A stretch of 64,000 nt of DNA, taken from NCBI GenBank assembly GCA_035550375.1, contig DASZPH010000061.1:62001-126000 (forward strand), given 5' to 3'. The position numbers and the translations under genes were made by a program. The DNA is from DASSFG01 sp035550375. Its GTDB lineage: Bacteria; Planctomycetota; Planctomycetia; Pirellulales; JAICIG01. The notes below the pieces were generated by a model, which had not been told where the DNA came from, ran no database searches, and was given only the letters and a program-made list of their open reading frames with translations. Numbering within the stretch: position 1 is the stretch's first letter; every line of letters starts with the position of its first letter. Positions 57,089-64,000 of the stretch are shown here, piece by piece.

Positions 57089-60000
57089 ATGAGTCCCTCC
57101 CGGCCTTTCATCGTGCGGCCCGTGGCCACCGTGCTGTTGATGGTGGCCATCGTGCTGGTGGGAGCCGTCGCCTACAAGCAGTTGCCCGTTTCGGCTTTGC
57201 CCCAGGTCGACTACCCGACGATTCAGGTCGTCACGTTCTACCCCGGCGCCAGTCCCGAGGTGATGGCCTCCTCAGTCACGGCTCCCTTGGAAAGGCAATT
57301 CGGCCAGGTTCCCGGCCTGACGCAAATGACGTCGACGAGCTCCGAAGGCTGCTCGGTCGTCACGCTGCGGTTTGCCCTTGAGCTCGACATCGATGTCGCC
57401 GAGCAGCAGGTGCAGGCGGCCATCAACGCGGCCAGCACATTCCTGCCGCGAGATCTGCCCAACCCACCGATCTACACCAAGACCAATCCAGCCGACGCCC
57501 CAATCCTCACGCTGGCCCTCTACTCAGAAACGCTCCCGCTGGCCAAGGTGGAGGACCTGGCCGACACGCGCCTTGCCCAGAAGATCTCACAGCTTTCGGG
57601 CGTCGGCATGGTCAGCATCAGCGGCGGCCAGAAGCCGGCGATTCGCATCCAGGCTAACCCGGCGGCCCTCTCATCACTGGGCATGAACATGGAAGACCTT
57701 CGGCTGGCGCTGAACCAGGCGAGTGTGAACCAGGCGAAGGGGAGCTTTGACGGCCGCCGGCAGGCGTTCACGATCGGTGCCAACGATCAGGTGCTCACCA
57801 GCGACCAGTATCGCAAGCTAATCATCGCCTACCGCAACGGCGCTCCGGTTCAATTGTCGGACGTGGCCGACGTCGTCGACAGCGCCGAAAACGTCCGGCA
57901 GGCTGCCTGGATGAACGACGTGCCGGCCGTAATTCTCAACATTCAGCGACAACCGGGAACGAACATTATCGAGGTTGTCGACCGGATCAAAGAACTGCTG
58001 CCGCAACTGACTGCCTCTCTTCCGCCATCAATCGAAGTCGACGTGCTTACGGACCGCACCGTGACCATCCGGGCCAGCGTTGAAGACGTGCAGTTCGAGC
58101 TGATGCTGACGATCGCTCTGGTCGTGCTGGTGATTTTTTTGTTTCTCCGCAATCTTCCGGCCACGATCATCCCCAGCGTCGCGGTCCCTTTGTCGCTGGT
58201 CGGGACATTCGGGGTGATGTATCTGCTCGACTACAGTCTCAACAACCTGACCCTGATGGCGCTGACCATCTCGACCGGCTTCGTCGTCGACGACGCCATC
58301 GTGATGATCGAGAACATCTCGCGATACGTCGAAGAAGGCGAGGCGCCGTTGGCCGCCGCTTTGAAGGGATCAGAGGAAATCGGTTTCACCATCGTCTCGC
58401 TCAGCGTGTCGCTGATCGCCGTATTGATACCGTTGTTGTTCATGGGGGACGTAGTGGGGCGCCTGTTCCGCGAGTTCGCCGTCACGCTGAGCGTGACGAT
58501 TCTGCTCTCGGCCATCGTCTCACTTACACTCACGCCCATGATGTGCGCCAAAATGCTGCGGCATCAGGCGATGTCGCAGCACGGCTGGTTCTACCGTCTC
58601 TCGGAGTACGGTTTTGAGACGGTGATCCGCTGGTACGGCAAAACGCTCACCGTCGTGCTAGCGCATCAGCCGTCTACCTTGCTGGTCGCCGTGGCGACGC
58701 TGGTGGGGACGATTTATCTCTACGTCGTCGTGCCCAAGGGTTTTTTTCCGGTACAGGACACGGGCGTGATTCTGGCCATTTCCGAGGCGCCGCAGAGCGT
58801 CTCCTTCCAGGCCATGGCCCACCGGCAGCAAGAGCTCAACCGGGCCATTCTGGAGGACGCGGCTGTAGAGAGCCTGTCGAGCTTCATCGGCATCGATGGC
58901 ACGAACACCACGCTCAACAGCGGCCGCATCCAGATCAACCTCAAACCGCTGGAAGAACGACACGCCACGGCGGTGGAGGTCATACGCCGATTGCAGCCGC
59001 GATTGGCGAAAGTCTCAGGCATCACGCTTTTTATGCAGCCCGTGCAAGACCTGACGGTGGAGACCCGCGTAAGCCGTACCCAGTATCAGTACAGCTTGGA
59101 AGACCCCGACGCCAACGAGTTGAACGAATGGGCCCCGCGGTTCGTCGAAAAACTGCAGTCGCTGGGCGAGTTGCGCGACGTGGCCAGCGACCAGCAGACC
59201 GACGGGCTGCAAACCAAGGTGGTCATCGACCGCGACACGGCCTCACGCCTGGGTATTACGCCGCAGATGATCGACGACGCCCTCTACGACGCCTTCGGGC
59301 AGCGACAGATCTCGATCATGTTCACCCAGCTCAACCAATACCGCGTGGTGCTCGAGGTCAAGCCCCAGTTCCGCAACGACCCGCACGACTTGGAAGAGAT
59401 TTACATTCGGCCGGCCTACGGCGGCAAGACGCCGCTGGGCGCGCTGAGCCACATCGAACACACCAAGACCCCCCTGGCCGTGAATCATCAGGGGCAGTTC
59501 CCTGTGGTGACGGTATCCTTCAATCTGGCGCCCGGCGCTTCGCTGGGAGAAGCGGTCGAGGCAATCAAAAAGACGAAGGACGAAATCGGTCTTCCACGAA
59601 GCATCGTGGCTGGCTTTCAGGGGACGGCCGAAGCGTTTCAGGCATCGCTCAAGAACGAGCCGCTCTTGATTCTGGCGGCCCTGGTGACCGTGTACATCGT
59701 GCTGGGCGTGCTATACGAGAGCTACATCCACCCGATTACCATCCTTTCGACCTTGCCGTCGGCCGGCGTAGGCGCGTTGTTGGCGCTGCTCATTTGCGGC
59801 ACCGATCTGAGCGTGATCGGGTTGATCGGCATCATCCTCTTGATCGGAATCGTGAAGAAAAACGCGATCATGATGATCGACTTTGCGCTGGAAGCCCAGC
59901 GTGTCCAGGGCAAGAGTCCTCGCGAGGCGATCTACGAAGCGTGTCTGCTCCGTTTCCGGCCGATCATGATGACCACGATGGCGGCGCTGCTGGGCGGCGT

Positions 60001-60175
60001 TCCCCTGGCCCTGGGAACGGGTGTCGGTTCGGAGCTGCGCCGCCCGCTGGGCATCACGATCATCGGCGGCCTGGTTTTCAGCCAGATCCTGACGCTGTAC
60101 ACGACGCCGGTCATCTACCTGGCCTTCGATCGTCTGGCCCGCCAGTTGTGGCGCCGAGAGGATGCGCGCGTTTGA
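57089..60175 (+). CDS. RND efflux pump, MdtB/AcrB family (system 2)
   Basis: A 1028-aa inner-membrane exporter. N-terminal RPVATVLLMVAIVLVGAVAY, paired proton-relay Asp in STGFVVDDAIVMIENISRYV, the LSVTILLSAIVSLTLTPMM helix and C-terminal LIGIVKKNAIMMIDFALEAQ are family hallmarks. Length fits. The pump exports drugs and other amphiphiles with adaptor 2. ATG 57089. It differs strongly from system 1 in the periplasmic domains. Confidence 0.95.
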   Translation: MSPSRPFIVRPVATVLLMVAIVLVGAVAYKQLPVSALPQVDYPTIQVVTFYPGASPEVMASSVTAPLERQFGQVPGLTQMTSTSSEGCSVVTLRFALELDIDVAEQQVQAAINAASTFLPRDLPNPPIYTKTNPADAPILTLALYSETLPLAKVEDLADTRLAQKISQLSGVGMVSISGGQKPAIRIQANPAALSSLGMNMEDLRLALNQASVNQAKGSFDGRRQAFTIGANDQVLTSDQYRKLIIAYRNGAPVQLSDVADVVDSAENVRQAAWMNDVPAVILNIQRQPGTNIIEVVDRIKELLPQLTASLPPSIEVDVLTDRTVTIRASVEDVQFELMLTIALVVLVIFLFLRNLPATIIPSVAVPLSLVGTFGVMYLLDYSLNNLTLMALTISTGFVVDDAIVMIENISRYVEEGEAPLAAALKGSEEIGFTIVSLSVSLIAVLIPLLFMGDVVGRLFREFAVTLSVTILLSAIVSLTLTPMMCAKMLRHQAMSQHGWFYRLSEYGFETVIRWYGKTLTVVLAHQPSTLLVAVATLVGTIYLYVVVPKGFFPVQDTGVILAISEAPQSVSFQAMAHRQQELNRAILEDAAVESLSSFIGIDGTNTTLNSGRIQINLKPLEERHATAVEVIRRLQPRLAKVSGITLFMQPVQDLTVETRVSRTQYQYSLEDPDANELNEWAPRFVEKLQSLGELRDVASDQQTDGLQTKVVIDRDTASRLGITPQMIDDALYDAFGQRQISIMFTQLNQYRVVLEVKPQFRNDPHDLEEIYIRPAYGGKTPLGALSHIEHTKTPLAVNHQGQFPVVTVSFNLAPGASLGEAVEAIKKTKDEIGLPRSIVAGFQGTAEAFQASLKNEPLLILAALVTVYIVLGVLYESYIHPITILSTLPSAGVGALLALLICGTDLSVIGLIGIILLIGIVKKNAIMMIDFALEAQRVQGKSPREAIYEACLLRFRPIMMTTMAALLGGVPLALGTGVGSELRRPLGITIIGGLVFSQILTLYTTPVIYLAFDRLARQLWRREDARV

Positions 60176-60486
60176 ATTCCACGATTGTGCCCGACCTCCG
60201 ATTGCTCGCCAGTCGTGCCGGGGATTCCCGGCCGCAGCAGCACCCGACGCAGCCCTGGCGGGAAATGGAAAGTGCCTCGTTCGTCTGTTGCTGACATCGG
60301 TTCTGGTAACCGCCGTGAGTGCCACGCCCCGGGCAGATGAAGTCGTTCCACCGGCCGTGTCGGCAGGCGGCGAATGACCGCGCGGCTTTCTCGCCGCAAT
60401 TTCGCCTACGCAATTTCGCCTATGCGCCGGGGCGCGTTCCTGCTTTAATTTGCCCGCTCGGGACATGCCGGGAAGGGAGAGATTAT
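60176..60486. other. Intergenic region with a 14-bp tandem duplication
   Basis: CGCAATTTCGCCTA occurs twice in tandem at 60395-60408 and 60409-60422. An in-frame 71-codon stretch from 60162 encodes a hydrophobic LVRLLLTSVLVTAVSAT, but its start overlaps the pump end and lacks a spaced ribosome site, so I do not call it a gene. Confidence 0.5.
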
Positions 60487-62463
60487 ATGAGGCGGAGCAC
60501 TTCAAAGGGTCTTGGGTCGAGCGCGCGCCGAGATCGGCGGCGATCTTATCTGCGCGGGGGCAACGACTTGCGGCAAGGCCGGCCTGGCGAGCAAGCCATC
60601 GTGCGTATTGAGCGGCTCGAAGACCGCCAATTGCTGACGGGCGACCCGATTGTAACCGTCGTCACCAACTACGGTGACTTTCAGATCGAGCTTTTCCCCA
60701 GCGCGGCGCCGCAAACCGTCGCCAACTTCCTGACTTACGTCAACGACGGCGTCTACAGCGACTCGATCTTCCACCGCTCGGTGCCTGGTTCCGTCGTGCA
60801 GACGGGCGGCTATCTTTCGGCCAGCACGACCTTCAGCAGCACGTCCCAGTTCGTTCCCATCACGACCAATGCCGCCATCCCGCTGGAGTATCACATTCCC
60901 AATACGCTGGGAACGGTGGCGATGGCGCGCGGCAGCGATCCTAACAGCGCCACGAGCCAGTGGTTCGTCAATCTGATCGACAACAGCAAGGCTTACGCGC
61001 CCGGCGGCACCGACCCGAATGGCTATGCCGTCTTCGGGGTGATCATCAACGGCGGTATGTCCGTGCTGCAGAAGATCGGTAGCGTGCCCGTCGACAACGC
61101 CGATAACGGCACCTTCAGCCAGCTTCCTCTGGACTCGGGCAACCAACTTGTCGTCATCAGCTCGATCAAGGTGGACAGTATCGATGGCACGGTTTTCACC
61201 GACGCCAACGGCAACGGCCAGCTCGACGCTGGGGAACCGGCGCTCGGCGGCCGAACCGTGTTCATCAACAACGACGGCAGCGGCGTTCCCGACGCCAACA
61301 ATCCGTCGACGGTCACGGACGTCAACGGCAACTATACGTTCACCGGGTTGGTGCCGGGAACCTACACCGTGCAAGAAGTGTTGCCGGCGAACGCCAGCCT
61401 GACAACGCCGGCGCAAACGGTCACGGTCAGCTCCAATGCTACGGTGTCGGGCATCAATTTCGGCGATCGCCCTTCGATCTCTGGAACCGTCTTCACCGAT
61501 TTCCACAACACCGGACACGACGACACGGGCGACTTGGGCGTGAGCGGACGCACCGTGTTTCTCAACATCGACGGCAGCGGCGCGCCCGACGCAAACAATC
61601 CCTCGACGACCACGGACTCAAACGGCAATTACTACTTCGCCAACCTCGCGCCGGGCTCCTACACCGTGGTGGAAGTCGTACCCGCCGGGGTGACGCTCAC
61701 GACGCCCGCCTCGCGAACTGCGACGGTGACAACGGGTCAAACCGCACTGGCGGTCAACTTCGGCGAGGCGCCGCCGCCGCTCACGACCGACCAGCGGTTT
61801 GTGATTCAGCTCTATCACGACCTGTTGGGACGCGACGCCGAGCCGCAGGCCCTGCAATATTGGCCCTCGTTGATCGCGGGCGGCCAACCTCGTTCGGTGA
61901 TAGTCCTCGATATAGAGGGTAGCCAGGAGTATCGCAACGACGTCGTCAACGGCCTGTTTGAGCTTTACCTGCACCGGGCCGCCGACTCGGCCGCGCTGAC
62001 CGCCGGCAGCGCCCTTCTGGCCGCGGGGGGCACGGTCAACCAACTTAGCGCTGGTCTGGTGGGCTCCCTCGAGTACTTTCAAACGCGTGGCGGCGGCACG
62101 AACCAGGGCTTCCTGAACTCTGTCTTCTCCGACACGTTACACCGTGCGCCCGATGCGGCCACGATCAATGCCCTGGCGGGCGCCGATTTCAGCCAGGCGG
62201 CGGTGCGGACGGCGGCGGCCAACGCCGTTTTCGGAAGTGACGAGTATCTGAGCGATCTGGTGAATTACCCGCCCAGTCCCATCAACGGTTCGCCGTTCGT
62301 GCCCTTCGGCTGGTATCCGGCCTATCTCGGCCGTGACGCCGAGAGCGCGGCGGTCTCCAATATCACGACCATGCTCCACGCCGGCGTGCCCGACCCGCAA
62401 ATCATCGCCGGCATTCTCGGTTCCGACGAGTACTTTGGCAGGGCGCAGAGCGCGACAGAATAG
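60487..62463 (+). CDS. Exported cyclophilin with SdrD-like and DUF4214-like regions
   Basis: A 658-aa protein. The N-terminus has the planctomycete-type motif RIERLEDRQLLTGD (40-53), seen on extracellular proteins. Cyclophilin-type peptidyl-prolyl isomerase at about 55-235 (NYGDFQIELFPSAAPQTVAN; YHIPNTLGTVAMARGS; SQWFVNLIDN). Two SdrD B-like domains follow (about 236-425; each with GTVFTD, G..P....V.VN/LNIDGSG, Y.F..L.PG.Y.V.EV). The C-terminus (about 430-658) is DUF4214-like with LYHDLLGRDAEPQAL and LGRDAES repeats. ATG 60487 with GGGAGAG 6 nt upstream. Likely surface-located. Confidence 0.85.
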   Translation: MRRSTSKGLGSSARRDRRRSYLRGGNDLRQGRPGEQAIVRIERLEDRQLLTGDPIVTVVTNYGDFQIELFPSAAPQTVANFLTYVNDGVYSDSIFHRSVPGSVVQTGGYLSASTTFSSTSQFVPITTNAAIPLEYHIPNTLGTVAMARGSDPNSATSQWFVNLIDNSKAYAPGGTDPNGYAVFGVIINGGMSVLQKIGSVPVDNADNGTFSQLPLDSGNQLVVISSIKVDSIDGTVFTDANGNGQLDAGEPALGGRTVFINNDGSGVPDANNPSTVTDVNGNYTFTGLVPGTYTVQEVLPANASLTTPAQTVTVSSNATVSGINFGDRPSISGTVFTDFHNTGHDDTGDLGVSGRTVFLNIDGSGAPDANNPSTTTDSNGNYYFANLAPGSYTVVEVVPAGVTLTTPASRTATVTTGQTALAVNFGEAPPPLTTDQRFVIQLYHDLLGRDAEPQALQYWPSLIAGGQPRSVIVLDIEGSQEYRNDVVNGLFELYLHRAADSAALTAGSALLAAGGTVNQLSAGLVGSLEYFQTRGGGTNQGFLNSVFSDTLHRAPDAATINALAGADFSQAAVRTAAANAVFGSDEYLSDLVNYPPSPINGSPFVPFGWYPAYLGRDAESAAVSNITTMLHAGVPDPQIIAGILGSDEYFGRAQSATE

Positions 62464-62549
62464 TCGCTCCGACGCTCGCCGGAAACCAGGAGAGCTTGCG
62501 GGGAAAACCCCTCAGGAGCTGCCATAGGGCGCGGTATGATACGTCGCGT

Positions 62550-63386
62550 TTACTGATTCGCGAACCACGCACGCACGACCCGTTTTGCCCGGCCCTGCTC
62601 TCCTTCGAGAATCCGCTCATCATCAGGCTCGAACTGCACGAGCAGCTTATCGCTCGGTTGGAGGGCGTCGTATAGCTGAAGTGCCAGAAAATTCTCCGGG
62701 TCACCAAGCTTGTCGACGACGAGAGGGAGGATCACCGGGCCCAGAGCGATGAGCGCATCGTACTCCCTGCCAACAGCCCGCGTGTGCGGATCGGAACTGA
62801 TGGCCAGGCCACCGCTGAACCAGGTCTTCTTCCACGCGACGAACGCGTCCTCGAAAGCCGTTCGGACGTCCTCGGGGACTTTCCCGCGCTGTTCGCTGAG
62901 AGCGCGTCGCTGCCCTGCGGACAGATAGCCCTTAGCCGCCTTTTCCTTCATCATATCCTCGATTGCCGTTTCGTACGCGGCCAAAAGCGTACGACCTCTT
63001 CGGTAGAACGCCACGACGCGGCCATAGCTGCTGCTGACCAATTCGCCCAGCCCGTGTTGGATGCGGAGATCGCTCCCGCATTTTGATTCCCACCGGGGGC
63101 CGTGTCCGGGGCCTGTGACCGACCCATGCGTCATGTTGGAACTCGATATCCCCCATGCGGCGATGGTTCCATCGCCAGCCCGGACGAAGCCGAACCCGCG
63201 ATAGAAGGTGTCGAAGTTCGCCAGCGAACTGCCCGGCCAGAGCCAGCGGTTCGTGACGCCGACGGTCCACGAAATACAATTGTAGACCGTGGACACCTCG
63301 CCTGTCACGACTGCCCGATTCACATCCAGGCTCGGAAAGTAGCCGCGGAACCGCTGCTTCTCCGCCGTGGTCATGGAACGTGCCAC
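62550..63386 (-). CDS. DUF7689-like hypothetical protein (278 aa)
   Basis: A 278-aa protein without signal peptide. The N-terminal half contains VYNCISWTVGVTNRWLWPGS and FGFVRAGDGTIAAWGISS, resembling the DUF7689 pattern with a conserved N-C-I-S/T-W core; the C-terminal half is helical (LIALGPVILPLVVDKLGDPE). The function is unknown. GTG 63386 has AAAGGAG 6 nt upstream and is preferred over ATG 63374. Confidence 0.65.
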   Translation of the reverse strand: MARSMTTAEKQRFRGYFPSLDVNRAVVTGEVSTVYNCISWTVGVTNRWLWPGSSLANFDTFYRGFGFVRAGDGTIAAWGISSSNMTHGSVTGPGHGPRWESKCGSDLRIQHGLGELVSSSYGRVVAFYRRGRTLLAAYETAIEDMMKEKAAKGYLSAGQRRALSEQRGKVPEDVRTAFEDAFVAWKKTWFSGGLAISSDPHTRAVGREYDALIALGPVILPLVVDKLGDPENFLALQLYDALQPSDKLLVQFEPDDERILEGEQGRAKRVVRAWFANQ

Positions 63387-63652
63387 CCGTTGCTCCTTTC
63401 TTGTGTTAAGCGGAACAGTGATACTCTCGGAAGAGCACGGTCTCGTCGCCGGCGACACTCTCGCAGATACGGCATCAACGTTCAATCGCCTTTCGATCAC
63501 TCTTCGATCACGTTTCATCGATCGTCCCCCGAACTGGCTGCCAGGACCGTCCGGAAACGTCTGTCGCGCGGCCCACTTGACCCGTGAGGGTGCGTGCCTC
63601 ATAAGTTAGAGATTCCCGCCATGCTGTCCCACCTTCCCCCCGAAGACTCGCC

Positions 63653-64000
63653 ATGCTTTGCTTCATCCCTCCGCGATGCCGCCTCGCGGCGCTTTGGCTC
63701 GTTGTGGTTTTAGCCGCCTCTTTCGCTCGGGCCGAAAACTGGCCCGGCTGGCGTGGGCCGCGAGGAGACGGATCAAGTCACGAGAGCAACATCCCCACGA
63801 CCTGGGACGGAGCGAAGGGAGAGAACATCGTCTGGAAGGTCGAGATTCCGGGCACCGGGCATGCGTCGCCAGTGGTCTGGGAAGACCGCATCTTTATCGC
63901 GAGTTGCCTGGAAGGCGAGAACGACCGGCTGCTCATTTGCCTCGATCGCCGCAGCGGCAAGGTGCTCTGGCAGCGATCAGTCATGAAGTCGCCGCTGGAG
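63653..64000 (+). CDS. PQQ-binding-like beta-propeller protein, 5' part
   Basis: The first 116 codons of a gene running off the window. Signal peptide (LAALWLVVVLAASFARA) followed by ENWPGWRGPRGDGSSHES, HASPVVWEDRIFIASC and LICLDRRSGKVLWQRS, the start of a PQQ-type (BamB-like) propeller common in planctomycetes. Start ATG 63653. Confidence 0.9.
   Translation, partial: MLCFIPPRCRLAALWLVVVLAASFARAENWPGWRGPRGDGSSHESNIPTTWDGAKGENIVWKVEIPGTGHASPVVWEDRIFIASCLEGENDRLLICLDRRSGKVLWQRSVMKSPLE

Noticed and set aside
60162..60377. 71-codon frame with a signal-peptide-like stretch after the RND pump
   Set aside because: The start overlaps the pump and the GAGAGG lies directly against the ATG with no spacing; only the hydrophobic part is suggestive.

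Overview
The window looks like chromosomal DNA from a GC-rich Planctomycete, probably of the order Pirellulales. The evidence is gene content: an ECF sigma factor coupled to a Ser/Thr kinase, a cyclophilin carrying an ERLEDRQLL-type N-terminal motif followed by SdrD-like and DUF4214-like regions, a NWPGWRGPRGDG-type PQQ-propeller protein, glycine-rich secreted proteins, and intergenic palindromic repeats. No rRNA genes, CRISPR arrays, phage structural genes or intact transposases were seen.

Layout. 1-5.3 kb (+ strand): a diacylglycerol-kinase-like lipid kinase, then a TetR regulator and a three-gene DevC/MacB-type ABC exporter (permease, ATPase, HlyD-like adaptor). The same TGAC-N5-GTCA palindrome precedes both the regulator and the exporter. 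5.3-25.7 kb (all - strand): a long same-direction block with a GH13 glycosidase, a GH63-like glucosidase, a 69-aa protein, two paralogous glycine-rich secreted proteins, two paralogous SnoaL-like (SgcJ/EcaC) proteins, phosphoketolase, glycogen phosphorylase, a DUF4239-like membrane protein, an outer-membrane MetA-like protein and several hypotheticals. It reads as a glucan-breakdown and phosphoketolase module mixed with envelope proteins. 25.9-31.6 kb (+): a BASS-type transporter and an RND adaptor/pump pair. 31.8-40.4 kb: a regulatory region with an RpoD-like sigma factor, an ECF sigma factor overlapping a sensor-type Ser/Thr kinase, an antisense Flp pilin gene, an FHA-GGDEF protein, MscS channel, a possible anti-sigma protein, a second ECF sigma factor and a receiver-domain protein.

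40.5-53.6 kb: a coiled-coil protein, serine acetyltransferase, inositol-3-phosphate synthase, a TolC-like protein, secreted or lipoprotein hypotheticals, a BON-domain protein and a large TlpA-like thioredoxin. 53.7-54.2 kb: a tRNA-Ile(GAT)/tRNA-Ala(TGC) transcription unit with a clear promoter and terminator but no rRNA genes beside it; a possible integrase tail follows. 54.5-64 kb: a Cys-rich lipoprotein, a second RND adaptor/pump pair, the cyclophilin fusion protein, a DUF7689-like protein and the 5' end of a PQQ-propeller gene.

Three families of intergenic inverted repeats recur: ACCGGCAGCCAACGGC elements at three loci, CCCTCTCCCGGAGGGAGAGGG palindromes at four sites, and CCTCGCTTGCG hairpins. 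One pair of CCCTC repeats supplies both the last codons of an RND adaptor and the ribosome binding site of its pump. I did not find a clearly new defence or mobile system. The most unusual items are the duplicated glycine-rich/SnoaL genes inside the glucan block, the repeat-shaped RND operon, the kinase/pilin antisense overlap and the sensor-first kinase.
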